From Enterobacter chengduensis (GTDB lineage Bacteria; Pseudomonadota; Gammaproteobacteria; Enterobacterales; Enterobacteriaceae), in contig NZ_CP043318.1 of the NCBI RefSeq assembly GCF_001984825.2, positions 4,898,001-4,962,000 of the forward strand: 64,000 bases of DNA. The letters are read 5' to 3'. Below are positions 45,561-58,880 of the stretch, piece by piece; within the stretch, counting starts at the first letter, position 1, and the number at the start of each line of letters is the position of its first letter. The translations under genes were made by a program, and so were the position numbers. Under the pieces are notes generated by a model. It did no database searches and had not been told where the DNA came from. It worked only from the letters and a program-made list of their open reading frames with translations.

Positions 45561-46526
45561 TCAGTTAATTTCGAAATCCAGATCCAGGTCGTCTTCTTTT
45601 TCCTCGACCTGTTTTGCACTCTTCCGGGCAATACTCTTCAGCACGTTGACGCTAATGGCAGTCACCACAGCCCCTACCGCGACCGCCGCGATGTAGCCCA
45701 GTTTGCCTTCCACCACAGGCAGAACGATGAGACCGCCCCATCCGGCATAGCATTGCGCGCCCATCACTAATGCAGCCTTGCCCGCTTCACGCTCTTCACC
45801 GGTAAAATTCTTGCGGTTAATCAGCGTCGCCAGGCCCAATCCCAGCGGTGGCACGCAGATGCCGACTGCCGCAATCGCCACCACGGTGTAGACGCCCTGA
45901 GCAACGCAGATCAGCATGAAGGCATAGGCGACTTTGTTAATCGGGCCGCCCATGTCGAAGGCCAGCATCAACCCCATGATAATGGCCAGCACGACAATGC
46001 TGCCCTGCTGCATCCCTTGCAGCCACTGGGTTAAGCCGGTTGTCAGCGCGCCAACAGGTTCACCCAGCCCCCACATCATGATGCCTGCGGTAATAAAGGT
46101 GCCGATGATAGGGATGATGAAGATAGGCATGACGGAGCGCAGCACTTTCGGGACCGGCAGTTTTTTCAGATACCAGACCACAATCCCACCGAGGATCCCG
46201 GCAATAATGGCGCCGAAGAACCCCGCCCCGAAGCTGTTGCCGACCCACGCGGCAATAGCGCAGGGAGCAAGTGCGGCACGCTCTGCAATGGAATAGCCAA
46301 TATAGGCGGCGAGGAAAGGCACCATCAGCGTTAATCCCGCTACACCGATATCGAATAGTTTTTTGAGGTTGGGATCGGTTGCTGCATCCGGTACCGCACC
46401 CTTGCCGTACAGCATGACCGAAACCGCCAGCAAAATACCGCCCGCCACCACGAACGGGATCATATGCGACACCCCGGTCATCAGATGCTGCCGCGTGTTC
46501 TTGAGAATATGCACCAACTCTTTCAT
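45561..46526 (-). CDS. frwC: PTS fructose-like EIIC component FrwC with 38-residue internal deletion
   Basis: 321 residues against 359 in E. coli. Both ends align fully (MKELVHILKNTRQHLMTG at the start, EKEDDLDLDFEIN at the end). The difference is one in-frame gap: AALVMG (251-256) joins straight to AQCYAGWGG, where E. coli has 38 more residues including the segment GVTEGAIPFAAADPLR. The junction is at about 45758. That segment is the conserved sugar-site signature of fructose-type EIIC proteins, so transport is probably lost or changed. The start is preceded by AGGAG. Confidence 0.93.
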   Translation of the reverse strand: MKELVHILKNTRQHLMTGVSHMIPFVVAGGILLAVSVMLYGKGAVPDAATDPNLKKLFDIGVAGLTLMVPFLAAYIGYSIAERAALAPCAIAAWVGNSFGAGFFGAIIAGILGGIVVWYLKKLPVPKVLRSVMPIFIIPIIGTFITAGIMMWGLGEPVGALTTGLTQWLQGMQQGSIVVLAIIMGLMLAFDMGGPINKVAYAFMLICVAQGVYTVVAIAAVGICVPPLGLGLATLINRKNFTGEEREAGKAALVMGAQCYAGWGGLIVLPVVEGKLGYIAAVAVGAVVTAISVNVLKSIARKSAKQVEEKEDDLDLDFEIN

Positions 46527-46831
46527 ATGTCGCTCCTGGCCTAAAACCATAAAGATGTTGTGGCAAACAATAGGCAATCAGGAAGACGGCGGACAGGAGA
46601 CAAAAAGGCCATTTACTGGATTTTTGTAATATGGAAATAAAAATGCGATCCGCCTCGACATTTCGAGCATAGGATACGTATAAGTCAAACCGCCACAACC
46701 TGTGAGGCAAATCTCACTTTTGACGTGATATTACATTTGTCCAGCTTTTGGCAGATTTGTCACGTGGCGCGCGTCATCAACACGCTCGTATGCTGTTCCC
46801 CAATGAATGATGACTGGTTTCAGGAGTGTGT
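46527..46831. other. Divergent promoter region frwC-ptsA with CRP-like site
   Basis: 305 bp without a gene. TGTGAGGCAAATCTCA (46701-46716) matches the CRP pattern TGTGA-N6-TCACA in 9 of 10 fixed positions, which suits a PTS cluster. AT-rich stretches (46615-46650 and 46720-46745) may hold the two promoters; none is clear enough to place. Confidence 0.55.
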
Positions 46832-49333
46832 ATGGCTCTGGTAGTGGAATTTACCTGTGAATTGCCCAACGGTGTTCACGCGCGTCCGGCGAGTCACGTG
46901 GAGACGCTGTGCAACACGTTTATCTCGCACATCGAGTGGCATAATCTGCGCACCGATCGCAAAGGGAACGCCAAGAGCGCACTGTCACTTATTGGCACCG
47001 ACACGCTGGCAGGCGACGCCTGCCGTCTGGTGATCCACGGTGAAGATGAGCAAAGCGCCCATCAACAGCTGGAACAATGGCTCCGGGAAGTGTTTCCACA
47101 CTGTGATGCGCCGCTCGAAGAAGCCATCAATATTGAGCGCGATCCGCTGCCAGAATCTCTCGCGCGCCTTAATCCAACGCTTTTTCGTGCCCTGTCCGTT
47201 TGCAGCGGGAGTGCCCAGGGTGTGTTGACCGTGCTGACCTCGCTGGATCTCAATGCACTGACGGATTTACCCGACGCGAAAAACGTTGAAGAAGAGCAGC
47301 TAGCGCTGGATAACGGCCTCACCCTGCTGGTAAAAAATATTGAGCTGCGTGCGCTGGACAGCGACAGCACCGCCGGCGCCATACTCGACGCACACCGATC
47401 GCTGGCGACGGATACCTCACTGCGCCAGCATCTGCTTGCGGGCGTGAGCCAGGGGCTAAGCTGCGCGCAGGCGACAGTCGCTACAGCCAACCATTTCTGC
47501 GACGTGTTCTCGCGTTCCAGCAGCAGCTACTTGCAGGAACGCGTGCTGGATGTGCGCGATGTCTGCTATCAACTTTTACAACAGATTTATGGCGAACACC
47601 GTTTCCCGGCTCCGGGACAGCTCACCCAGCAGAGCGTCTGTCTGGCTGACGATCTTACGCCCGGCCAGTTTCTGGAACTCGATAAAACCTTGCTTAAGGG
47701 GCTGCTGTTAAAAAGCGGCGGAACAACCTCGCACACCGTTATTCTTGCACGTTCCTTTAATATTCCGACCCTGGTGGGTGTCGACAGTGAACGCCTGCTG
47801 CAGTGGCGCAACAGGCCCGTATTTATCGACGGCAATGCCGGTGCGGTGGTGGTCAATGCCAGCGATGCGGTGGCGCGCTACTACCGACAGGAAGCACGGG
47901 TACAACAGGCACTACGCGAGCAGCAGCGCATCTGGCTTGACCGGGAAGCCAGAACCGCCGATGGCCTGCGCGTTGAGGTTGCCGCAAACATCGCCCACGC
48001 GGTTGAAGCGCAGGCAGCGTTTGGAAACGGCGCCGAGGGTGTTGGCCTGTTTCGCACTGAAATGCTGTATATGGACCGCACCAGCGCGCCCGGTGAAAAC
48101 GAGCTGTACAACATTTTCTGTCAGGCGCTGGAAAGTGCAAACGGGCGCAGCATTATCGTGCGCACCATGGATATCGGTGGCGATAAACCGGTGGAGTACC
48201 TGAATATCCCGGCCGAAAATAACCCGTTCCTCGGCTACCGCGCGGTGCGTATTTATGAAGAATATGCGGCGCTTTTCACCACCCAGCTTCGGGCGATCCT
48301 GCGCGCCTCTGCTCACGGCAAACTGAAGATCATGATCCCGATGATCTCCTCCATGGAAGAGATCCTGTGGGTCAAAGAGAAGCTCGCCGAAGCGAAGCAG
48401 CAGCTCCGGGCTGAACATATCCCGTTTGATGAAAAAATTCCGCTCGGCATCATGCTGGAGGTGCCTTCGGTGATGTTTATCATCGATCAGTGCTGTGAAG
48501 AGATTGATTTCTTTAGCATCGGCAGCAATGACCTGACGCAGTATCTGCTGGCCGTCGATCGCGACAACGCCAAGGTCACACGCCACTACAACAGCCTGAA
48601 CCCGGCCTTCCTGCGGGCGCTGGACTACGCGGTACAGGCCGTCCATCGCCAGGGGAAATGGATTGGCCTGTGCGGCGAGCTGGGTGCAAAAGGTTCGGTG
48701 CTGCCATTGCTGGTGGGTCTGGGCCTGGACGAACTGAGCATGGGGTCGCCTGCCATTCCGGCAACCAAAGCGCGGCTGGCACAGCTTGATAGCCGCGCCT
48801 GCCGCCAGCTGCTGAACCAGGCCATGGCGTGTCGCACTTCGCTTGAAGTGGAACACCTGCTGGCGCAGTTCCGCATGAACCAGCAGGACACGCCGCTGGT
48901 CACACCTCGCTGCATTTCACTGGACAACGACTGGAACAGCAAAGAAGAGGTCATGAAGGGGATGACCGATAACCTGCTGCTTGCAGGACGTTGCCGCTAC
49001 CCCCGCAAGCTGGAGGCCGATCTGTGGGCGCGCGAAGCCGTGTTCTCCACCGGGCTTGGCTTTAGCTTTGCCATCCCGCACAGCAAATCGGAACACATTG
49101 AGCAATCCACCATTAGCGTGGCGCGCCTGAAAGCCCCCGTCATGTGGGGAGAGGAAGAAGCACAATTCATCATTATGCTGACGCTGAACAAACACGCTGC
49201 GGGCGATCAGCATATGCGTATTTTCTCCCGCCTTGCCCGCCGCATCATGCATGAAGATTTTCGCAACGCGCTGGTTAACGCCAGTTCCGGGGAGGCGATA
49301 GCTTCCCTGCTACAACACGAATTAGAACTGTAA
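46832..49333 (+). CDS. ptsA: Multiphosphoryl transfer protein PtsA (HPr-EI-EIIA fusion)
   Basis: 833 residues, as E. coli PtsA (FrwA), with three domains. HPr-like (1-90) has the histidine in [11 protein letters not shown] near 17. Enzyme I-like (about 120-670) has the phosphohistidine in [13 protein letters not shown], then [12 protein letters not shown] and the C-terminal [19 protein letters not shown] and GLCGELG. EIIA fructose-like (about 690-833) has the histidine in [15 protein letters not shown] 46832 has CAGGAG upstream. It could power FrwB/FrwD and FrwC independently of PtsHI. Confidence 0.96.
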   Translation: MALVVEFTCELPNGVHARPASHVETLCNTFISHIEWHNLRTDRKGNAKSALSLIGTDTLAGDACRLVIHGEDEQSAHQQLEQWLREVFPHCDAPLEEAINIERDPLPESLARLNPTLFRALSVCSGSAQGVLTVLTSLDLNALTDLPDAKNVEEEQLALDNGLTLLVKNIELRALDSDSTAGAILDAHRSLATDTSLRQHLLAGVSQGLSCAQATVATANHFCDVFSRSSSSYLQERVLDVRDVCYQLLQQIYGEHRFPAPGQLTQQSVCLADDLTPGQFLELDKTLLKGLLLKSGGTTSHTVILARSFNIPTLVGVDSERLLQWRNRPVFIDGNAGAVVVNASDAVARYYRQEARVQQALREQQRIWLDREARTADGLRVEVAANIAHAVEAQAAFGNGAEGVGLFRTEMLYMDRTSAPGENELYNIFCQALESANGRSIIVRTMDIGGDKPVEYLNIPAENNPFLGYRAVRIYEEYAALFTTQLRAILRASAHGKLKIMIPMISSMEEILWVKEKLAEAKQQLRAEHIPFDEKIPLGIMLEVPSVMFIIDQCCEEIDFFSIGSNDLTQYLLAVDRDNAKVTRHYNSLNPAFLRALDYAVQAVHRQGKWIGLCGELGAKGSVLPLLVGLGLDELSMGSPAIPATKARLAQLDSRACRQLLNQAMACRTSLEVEHLLAQFRMNQQDTPLVTPRCISLDNDWNSKEEVMKGMTDNLLLAGRCRYPRKLEADLWAREAVFSTGLGFSFAIPHSKSEHIEQSTISVARLKAPVMWGEEEAQFIIMLTLNKHAAGDQHMRIFSRLARRIMHEDFRNALVNASSGEAIASLLQHELEL

Positions 49334-49347
49334 AACGAGGAAGAGTA

Positions 49348-50010
49348 ATGGAACTGTACCTGGATACCGCCAACGTAGCGGAAGTAGAACGTCTGGCGCA
49401 CATTTTTCCCATTGCGGGCGTCACCACCAACCCGAGCATCATTGCCGCCAGCCGTGAATCCATCTGGGACGTGCTGCCGCGTCTGCAAAAAGCCATTGGA
49501 CCGGACGGCACGCTGTTTGCTCAAACCATGAGCCGCGATGCCGAAGGCATGGTGGCAGAGGCTAAACGTCTGAGTAACGCCATCCCGGGCATCGTGGTAA
49601 AAATCCCGGTTACCGCTCAGGGGCTTATCGCGATTAAGGCATTAAAAAAAGAGGGGATAACCACGCTGGGAACCGCCGTTTACAGCGCGGCACAGGGCTT
49701 ACTTGCCGCACTCGCCGGGGCGAAATATGTCGCGCCGTATGTCAACCGCGTTGACGCTCAGGGCGGCGACGGCATTCGCATGGTCCAGGAGCTGCAATCC
49801 CTGCTGGAACTGCACGCGCCGGAAAGCAAGGTACTGGCCGCCAGCTTCAAAACGCCGCGTCAGGCGCTGGACTGCCTGCTGGCGGGATGCGAGGCAATCA
49901 CGCTTCCTTTAGACGTAGCGCAACAAATGCTCGGCACGCCAGCGGTAGAGTCAGCCATAGAGAAGTTCGAGCAGGACTGGAAAAACGCGTTTGGTAACCT
50001 CAACCTCTAA
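49348..50010 (+). CDS. fsaB: Fructose-6-phosphate aldolase 2
   Basis: 220 residues, transaldolase-like class I aldolase: splits fructose 6-phosphate to dihydroxyacetone and glyceraldehyde 3-phosphate. The Schiff-base lysine is in GIVVKIPVT near residue 85; [16 protein letters not shown] and [10 protein letters not shown] mark the N-terminus. It lies 14 bp after ptsA and 12 bp before gldA, so one operon is likely. Dihydroxyacetone is a substrate of GldA, which links the two. Confidence 0.95.
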   Translation: MELYLDTANVAEVERLAHIFPIAGVTTNPSIIAASRESIWDVLPRLQKAIGPDGTLFAQTMSRDAEGMVAEAKRLSNAIPGIVVKIPVTAQGLIAIKALKKEGITTLGTAVYSAAQGLLAALAGAKYVAPYVNRVDAQGGDGIRMVQELQSLLELHAPESKVLAASFKTPRQALDCLLAGCEAITLPLDVAQQMLGTPAVESAIEKFEQDWKNAFGNLNL

Positions 50011-50022
50011 GGGAGAACTGTT

Positions 50023-51123
50023 ATGGACCGTATCATTCAATCGCCGGGAAAATACATCCAGGGCGCTGATGTACTTACCCGTCTCGGCGACTATCTGAAA
50101 CCCCTGGCCACTCGCTGGCTGGTTGTCGGCGATAAATTTGTGCTGGGCTTTGCCGAAGAGACCCTGCGTCAGAGTTTTAACGATGCCGAACTGCATGCCG
50201 AAATCGCGCCGTTTGGTGGCGAATGTTCACAAAATGAAATCGATCGACTGAAAAAACTGGCCGACAGCGCCGACTGCCTGGCGGTGCTGGGCATTGGCGG
50301 CGGTAAAACGCTGGACACCGCCAAAGCGCTGGCCCACTTTATGGACGTACCTGTCGCCATTGCGCCGACTATCGCTTCCACCGATGCGCCGTGCAGCGCC
50401 CTATCCGTTATTTACACCGACAGCGGTGAGTTCGATCGCTACCTGATGCTGCCGCACAACCCGAACATGGTCATTGTGGATACGAAAGTGGTTGCGGGCG
50501 CGCCTGCACGCCTGCTTGCCGCCGGGATTGGCGATGCGCTGGCGACGTGGTTTGAAGCGCGCGCCTGCTCGCGCAGCGGCGCGACCACCATGGCCGGAGG
50601 TAAATGCACCCAGGCGTTAGCCCTGGCCGAGCTGTGCTACAACACGCTGGTTGAAGAGGGTGAAAAAGCGATGCTGGCGGCGGAACAGCATGTGGTAACG
50701 CCTGCGCTGGAACGCATCATCGAAGCCAACACCTATCTCAGCGGCGTCGGTTTTGAAAGCGGTGGTCTGGCCGCGGCACACGCTATTCATAACGGCATGA
50801 CGGCGGTGCCGGATGCGCATCACTTCTATCATGGCGAGAAAGTGGCGTTTGGTACGCTGACGCAGCTGGTGCTGGAAAACGCGCCGGTAGAAGAAATAGA
50901 GACCGTCGCGGCGCTTTGCCACAGCGTCGGGCTGCCTATTACGCTGGCACAGCTGAACATCAAAGACGATATCCCGGCCAAAATGCGTTTGATCGCCGAA
51001 GCGTCCTGCGCGGAAGGAGAAACCATCCACAACATGCCGGGCGGCGTCACGCCGGATCAGGTGTATGCGGCGCTGCTGGTGGCCGACCAGTACGGACAGC
51101 GGTTTTTGCAGGAGTGGGAGTAA
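50023..51123 (+). CDS. gldA: Glycerol dehydrogenase (NAD+)
   Basis: 366-residue Zn-dependent iron-type alcohol dehydrogenase fold that interconverts glycerol and dihydroxyacetone, or hydroxyacetone and propanediol. The NAD loop is [12 protein letters not shown] near residue 90. Metal ligands are Asp in [12 protein letters not shown] near 170, His in AAHAIHNGM near 253 and His in [12 protein letters not shown] near 270. Last gene of the ptsA operon, followed by a clear terminator. Confidence 0.96.
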   Translation: MDRIIQSPGKYIQGADVLTRLGDYLKPLATRWLVVGDKFVLGFAEETLRQSFNDAELHAEIAPFGGECSQNEIDRLKKLADSADCLAVLGIGGGKTLDTAKALAHFMDVPVAIAPTIASTDAPCSALSVIYTDSGEFDRYLMLPHNPNMVIVDTKVVAGAPARLLAAGIGDALATWFEARACSRSGATTMAGGKCTQALALAELCYNTLVEEGEKAMLAAEQHVVTPALERIIEANTYLSGVGFESGGLAAAHAIHNGMTAVPDAHHFYHGEKVAFGTLTQLVLENAPVEEIETVAALCHSVGLPITLAQLNIKDDIPAKMRLIAEASCAEGETIHNMPGGVTPDQVYAALLVADQYGQRFLQEWE

Positions 51124-51136
51124 ATAGCGTGAATGA

Positions 51137-51164
51137 AAATCCCCGCATCAGCGGGGATTTTTTT
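51137..51164 (+). terminator. Terminator after gldA
   Basis: AATCCCCGC-ATCA-GCGGGGATT followed by a T-run, 14 bp after the gldA stop. The A-rich left side could also serve katG from the other strand. Confidence 0.9.
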
Positions 51165-51168
51165 GCCC

Positions 51169-51200
51169 GTAGGCCGGGTAAGCGTTAGCGCCACCCGGCA
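51169..51200. repeat. REP element between gldA and katG
   Basis: GTAGGCCGGGTAAGCG...GCGCCACCCGGC, a single unit between convergent genes. Confidence 0.8.
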
Positions 51201-51206
51201 AAAGGG

Positions 51207-53486
<2,280 letters not shown>

Positions 53487-53498
53487 CTATCTGTTTGA

Positions 53499-53530
53499 TT
53501 AAAAAGCCCTCTAATTTACAAGGGCTTTAT
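53499..53530 (-). terminator. Terminator after metF
   Basis: On the minus strand AAAGCCCT and AGGGCTTT form an 8 bp stem around a 10 nt loop, followed by TTTAA. It begins about 6 bp after the metF stop. Confidence 0.8.
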
Positions 53531-53535
53531 GTTTT

Positions 53536-54426
<891 letters not shown>

Positions 54427-54464
54427 TTACCTCTATCAATCGCTGTCGTTGTCTGTTGTGTTGT

Positions 54465-54523
54465 GAACTTCTATACGTTTAGACGTCCAGATGTAAAAAT
54501 GACGGAAAAGCGGAGGGACGTCA
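54465..54523. promoter_or_regulatory. MetJ boxes upstream of metF
   Basis: Consecutive 8 bp boxes GAACTTCT, ATACGTTT, AGACGTCC and AGATGTAA (54465-54496) approximate AGACGTCT in phase; a further GGACGTCA is at 54516-54523. MetJ with SAM binds such tandem boxes. Confidence 0.8.
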
Positions 54524-54589
54524 ACATAAATAATCAACAATAACGGTGAGGTTTGCTCAGGAAAGATGAGGGAAATTCATGATGGGGTG

Positions 54590-54640
54590 AGTGCGGTGTG
54601 ATGCCCTCACCCTAACCCTCTCCCACGGGGAGAGGGAACT
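54590..54640. repeat. GC-rich palindromic repeat between metF and metL (intact form)
   Basis: GTGCGGTGTGATGCCCTCACCC, then TAACCCTCTCCCAC-GGGGAGAGGG. It is the uninterrupted relative of the repeat cut by the IS at 32096/33267 and of the pair at 37793. Confidence 0.8.
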
Positions 54641-54647
54641 AGCGGAA

Positions 54648-57080
54648 TTACAGCAGCTTGGCCAGGCGGTTGATGTCGGACTGGATTGCTCCGGCGGTGA
54701 CGTCGCGCCCCGCGCCAGGACCGCGGATCACCAGCGGATTATCGCGATACCAGCGGCTTTCGATGGCGAAAACGTTATCACACGGCAGCAGCGCCGCCAG
54801 CGGATGTTCAGGGCGCACCGCCTCGACGCCGACGCGCGCTTTTCCGTTGGCCTCGAAGCGCGCCACGTAGCGCAGCACCAGCCCCATCTCGTTCGCCGCT
54901 TCCAGACGCTGCACCATCTGCTCGTTAAGCTCGTCACCATTCTCAAAGAAATGGTCCACAGAACCTTCTTCGCAACCGGCAGGCACCAGCGATTCGACGC
55001 GGACGGAATCCGGTTCGATGTCATAACCGGCTTCACGCGCCAGGATCACCAGCTTACGCATCACGTCTTTACCGGAGAGGTCAACGCGCGGGTCAGGCTC
55101 GGTTAAGCCCTGCTGCCACGCCTGATCCACCAGGTCGGTAAACGGTACGGTGCCGTCAAACTGCAGGAACAGCCAGGAGAGCGTGCCGGAGAAGATACCG
55201 CTCAGCGCCAGAATGCTGTCGCCGCTTTCAATGAGATCGCGCACGGTGTGGTTGACCGGCAGGCCCGCGCCAACGGTCGCGTTATAGAGCCAGTGACGAC
55301 CGGTTTTTTCGAACGCGTCGTGGATCTGGCGGTATTTATCGGTGCTGCTTGCCCCCGCCAGCTTGTTGGCGCTGATGACGTGGAAACCGTGGCTGGCGAA
55401 ATCCAGATACTGATCGGCAAGCTGGTCGCTGGCGGTGACGTCCAGCACCACCAGATCGTCATAAGGGTGCGCGCGCATCCACAGGAACAGCGACTCTTCA
55501 TCCTGCTCGACGGCCTCATCGTTAAAGAAGGCCAGCGCCCGGCTGGCGTCCAGCCCTTCGTAATTCAGCAGGCTGCGGCGGCTGTCCACCACGCCTGCGA
55601 GAATGAATTCAAACCCGGTACGCGCCGAAAGCGTGACCTGTTCGCGGGCAAACAGCTCCAGCCAGCGGGAACCAATGTTGCCTTTACCAAACAGCACCAG
55701 GCCGATGCGTTTTTCCGCGCGGAACAGGGAGGTGTGCAGACCCTGAATCAGGCTTTCGGTCGGCCCTTTACGCAGCACGGCGACCAGGCTGATGCCCTCT
55801 TCCGACTGCCAGGTGAACTCCACCGGCTGGCCTTTCAGCTGCTGCCAGAAGCGGTGGCAGTGCAGCGGGTTACGGGTGACGCCCGCGCCCACCATCGCCA
55901 CCAGCGCCAGCCCCTGACGCAGGCGAAGCTCGCCCGGCAGGCCTGCTTCATCCAGAATCTTAAGGGCGCTGTCCGCCACTTCCGCGGTATAGCAGAACTG
56001 CAGCAGCTGGCGATCGTTGTGAACGCCAACGGCCAGCGGACGCACCTGCGCACGCTTTAACACCAGGTCAATCTCTTTATGCGCCAGCTTGAAGTCCTGG
56101 CCCGCGGGCACCTGGAACTCAATCAGGCAGATGTCGTCGTGGCTGGTGACGATACGCGCCCCGGTACCGGACGCCAGCACGCGCTCAATGCGCGTGGAGC
56201 CCTGATCCGGGGTGTAGCTGCAGCGCAGCTGCAGGTCGATATCGCTGCCGGACACCGGCTGCAGGGTACGCGCGTGCAGTACCGGTGCGGCCAGACGCGC
56301 CAGCTCGCTGGCTTCGTCGAGACGCAGCAGCGGCAGCAGGCAGGCATCTTTCACCTTACGCGGGTCCGCGCTGTACACGCCGGCCACGTCGCTCCAGATG
56401 GTGACACGGGACACGCCCGCCAGCGCACCGATTTGCGTTGCCGAGTAGTCCGAGCCGTTTCGGCCCAGCAGCACGGTTTCGCCCGCGTTGCTGCGGCTGA
56501 TAAAGCCGGTGACGACAATACGTTTACCCGGATGCTGCACCAGCAGCTGTTGCAGCAGCGGATAGGACAAGCCTTCATCCACCTGCGGCTGCGCGGCGCG
56601 TTCGGCGCGCAGGAAATCACGGGCGTCGAGCCAGGCGGCGTCCACGCCCAGGTGTTGCAGCACGGCAGCCATCAGGCGTGCGGACCACACTTCACCGTGA
56701 CCTACCACTTCGGCATACACCGCGTCGGTAATGCCGCTGTCCAGCAGGGCCGCCAGACGTTCAAGATCGTGCGTGAAGGCGCCGATCAGCCCGTCCGCCA
56801 CGTCGGTAGGCAGCAGGCCGGCAATCAGTTCGCTCTGGTAACGACGTAAGGACTGTTGCACCTGATGCGCAGAGAGGCGATCGGTCTGGCTCAGCTTCAG
56901 CCAGCTAATCAACTGGTTGGTGGTGCTGCCCGCCGCGGAGACAACCATCATGTCACCCGGCTGTGAATACTCCGTCATGATCCCTGCGACACGCAGGTAA
57001 CATTTCACATCAGCAAGACTACTACCACCAAACTTGTGCAGCTGACGACCCTTCGCCCCTGCCTGCGCTATCACACTCAT
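54648..57080 (-). CDS. metL: Bifunctional aspartokinase II / homoserine dehydrogenase II
   Basis: 810 residues, as E. coli. The aspartokinase part starts at LHKFGGSSLADVKCY (14-28) and includes GRNGSDYSATQ near 210; a linker with ACT-like sequence follows; the homoserine dehydrogenase begins with the NAD loop LVLFGKGNIGSRWLELF near 465 and includes the catalytic region GLTEPDPRVDLSGKD near 675. It supplies homoserine for methionine. It starts 2 bp after the metB stop. Confidence 0.98.
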   Translation of the reverse strand: MSVIAQAGAKGRQLHKFGGSSLADVKCYLRVAGIMTEYSQPGDMMVVSAAGSTTNQLISWLKLSQTDRLSAHQVQQSLRRYQSELIAGLLPTDVADGLIGAFTHDLERLAALLDSGITDAVYAEVVGHGEVWSARLMAAVLQHLGVDAAWLDARDFLRAERAAQPQVDEGLSYPLLQQLLVQHPGKRIVVTGFISRSNAGETVLLGRNGSDYSATQIGALAGVSRVTIWSDVAGVYSADPRKVKDACLLPLLRLDEASELARLAAPVLHARTLQPVSGSDIDLQLRCSYTPDQGSTRIERVLASGTGARIVTSHDDICLIEFQVPAGQDFKLAHKEIDLVLKRAQVRPLAVGVHNDRQLLQFCYTAEVADSALKILDEAGLPGELRLRQGLALVAMVGAGVTRNPLHCHRFWQQLKGQPVEFTWQSEEGISLVAVLRKGPTESLIQGLHTSLFRAEKRIGLVLFGKGNIGSRWLELFAREQVTLSARTGFEFILAGVVDSRRSLLNYEGLDASRALAFFNDEAVEQDEESLFLWMRAHPYDDLVVLDVTASDQLADQYLDFASHGFHVISANKLAGASSTDKYRQIHDAFEKTGRHWLYNATVGAGLPVNHTVRDLIESGDSILALSGIFSGTLSWLFLQFDGTVPFTDLVDQAWQQGLTEPDPRVDLSGKDVMRKLVILAREAGYDIEPDSVRVESLVPAGCEEGSVDHFFENGDELNEQMVQRLEAANEMGLVLRYVARFEANGKARVGVEAVRPEHPLAALLPCDNVFAIESRWYRDNPLVIRGPGAGRDVTAGAIQSDINRLAKLL

Positions 57081-57082
57081 GA

Positions 57083-58243
57083 TTACCCCTTGGCTGCGAC
57101 CCGGAAGCCATTTTCCAGATCGGCAATTAAATCTTCAGAATCTTCAATACCGGTTGAGATCCGCAGCAGCGTCTCAGAAATCCCGGCGGCGGCACGTGCT
57201 TCGGGTGCCATTCCTGCGTGCGTCATGGTCGCGGCGTGGGAGATCAAGCTTTCAACCCCACCTAAGGATTCCGCCAGCGTAAACAATGACAGCCCGCTCA
57301 GGAAGCGACGCAGCGTTTGCTCGTCACCGTCCAGTTCAAAACTTAACATCGCGCCAAACCCTTTCTGCTGGCGCGCGGCGATCTCGTGCCCCTGGTTTTC
57401 CGGCAGCGACGGGTGATACAGCTTTTTCACCAGCGGCTGGGTTTGCAGGAAGTCGACAATCGCCTGGGCATTACGCTGCGCCACGTCCATGCGCGGCGAC
57501 AGCGTGCGGATGCCGCGCAACAGCAGGTAGCTGTCGAAGGCTCCGGCGGTGACGCCAATGTTATTGGCCCACCATGCCAATTCCGTGACAACCTCAGGAT
57601 CTTTGGCAATCACCACGCCCGCCACCACGTCAGAATGGCCGTTCAGGTATTTAGTGCATGAATGCAATACCAGATCGGCTCCCAGTGCGAGTGGGTTCTG
57701 AAGGGCCGGACTGAGGAACGTATTATCCACTACACTTATCGCTCCCGCATCCCTTGCGAGCTGACAAATTTTCGCAATATCGACAACGCGCAACAATGGA
57801 TTGCTTGGACTTTCCACCAGAACCAGCTTCGGCTTCTCTGCGAGCGCCTGCTTCAGCGCCTCTTCGTCGTTTTGATCGACAAACAGCACGCGATAGCAGC
57901 CGCGTTTCGCCAGGCTATCAAACAGACGATAGCTGCCGCCGTAGCAGTCGTGCGGCGCGACCAGCAGATCGCCTGGCTTCAGGAACACGGTGGTCACCAG
58001 GTGAATGGCGGACATGCCCGTGTTGGTTAATACGGCGCCTGCACCCCCTTCCAGCTCGGCCAGCGCACGCTGGGTCACATCACGCGTAGGGTTGCCACGA
58101 CGCGAGTAGTCGTGCGCGCGGGGTTCATTAAATCCGGTGAAATTGTAGGTACTGGAAAGATGAATCGGCGGGACAACGCAGCCGTACTGCTCGTCATCAT
58201 TTAATCCGCTACGCACTGCAATAGTGGCCTGTTTACGCGTCAT
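57083..58243 (-). CDS. metB: Cystathionine gamma-synthase
   Basis: PLP enzyme of 386 residues joining O-succinylhomoserine and cysteine. The PLP lysine is in LVLHSCTKYLNGHSDVVAG near residue 198; SRRGNPTRDV near 48-57 and the Cys/Met-metabolism signature around the lysine are clear. First gene of metBL, divergent from metJ, with MetJ boxes in the shared region. Confidence 0.98.
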   Translation of the reverse strand: MTRKQATIAVRSGLNDDEQYGCVVPPIHLSSTYNFTGFNEPRAHDYSRRGNPTRDVTQRALAELEGGAGAVLTNTGMSAIHLVTTVFLKPGDLLVAPHDCYGGSYRLFDSLAKRGCYRVLFVDQNDEEALKQALAEKPKLVLVESPSNPLLRVVDIAKICQLARDAGAISVVDNTFLSPALQNPLALGADLVLHSCTKYLNGHSDVVAGVVIAKDPEVVTELAWWANNIGVTAGAFDSYLLLRGIRTLSPRMDVAQRNAQAIVDFLQTQPLVKKLYHPSLPENQGHEIAARQQKGFGAMLSFELDGDEQTLRRFLSGLSLFTLAESLGGVESLISHAATMTHAGMAPEARAAAGISETLLRISTGIEDSEDLIADLENGFRVAAKG

Positions 58244-58304
58244 GGTGAGGGCTTCCTGGCGAATGAGGTGAAAAGTCAGGCACCAGAGTAAACATTGAAA
58301 TTAT

Positions 58305-58344
58305 GGACGTCAATACATCTGGACATCTAAACTTCTTTGCGTAT
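58305..58344. promoter_or_regulatory. MetJ box array between metB and metJ
   Basis: Five tandem 8 bp boxes in phase: GGACGTCA, ATACATCT, GGACATCT, AAACTTCT and TTGCGTAT. The first four fit the MetJ consensus well. They lie 62 bp upstream of metB and control the divergent metJ and metB promoters. Confidence 0.85.
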
Positions 58345-58519
58345 AGATTGAGCAATGCGCAAATAGCCGTTAAAATTATATGCTTTAGTGCACGCTGCAG
58401 CGGCAATATCCGTGCCACGGTATCGTCTCTACGGTAAACTAGACAAGATTACGGTTCAAAACGGGTGGTTACAGGTTTTGCACCTTTAGATAAATGACTG
58501 AGAGGATTAAAGGTATCTC

Positions 58520-58837
58520 ATGGCTGAATGGAGCGGCGAATATATCAGCCCATACGCTGAGCACGGTAAGAAGAGTGAGCAAGTAAAGAAAATTACGGTT
58601 TCCATTCCTCTGAAGGTGTTGAAGATCCTCACCGATGAACGTACGCGTCGTCAGGTGAACAACCTGCGCCACGCAACCAACAGCGAACTGCTGTGCGAAG
58701 CGTTTCTGCATGCGTTTACCGGTCAACCGTTGCCAAACGATGACGATCTGCGCAAAGAGCGTAGTGACGAAATCCCGGAAGAGGCGAAGGTGATCATGCG
58801 TGAGCTGGGTATTGACCCGGACACGTGGGAATACTGA
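58520..58837 (+). CDS. metJ: Methionine repressor MetJ
   Basis: 105-residue ribbon-helix-helix repressor using SAM as corepressor. The DNA-contacting strand is [15 protein letters not shown] (about 23-37), followed by the RHH helices; the N-terminus [21 protein letters not shown] matches E. coli. It controls its own gene, metBL and metF here. Confidence 0.98.
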   Translation: MAEWSGEYISPYAEHGKKSEQVKKITVSIPLKVLKILTDERTRRQVNNLRHATNSELLCEAFLHAFTGQPLPNDDDLRKERSDEIPEEAKVIMRELGIDPDTWEY

Positions 58838-58847
58838 TTGCGGTGCG

Positions 58848-58880
58848 ATCCCGCTGAGTAAACTCAGCGGGATGGTTTTT
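58848..58880 (+). terminator. Terminator after metJ
   Basis: ATCCCGCTGAGT and ACTCAGCGGGAT form a 12 bp stem, followed by GGTTTTT, 11 bp after metJ. Its tail overlaps the stop of the convergent porin gene. Confidence 0.9.

Noticed and set aside
51124..51206. Remnants of yijE and yijF between gldA and katG
   Set aside because: E. coli K-12 has these genes here, but the 83 bp gap holds only a terminator and a REP unit, so no remnant can be reported.
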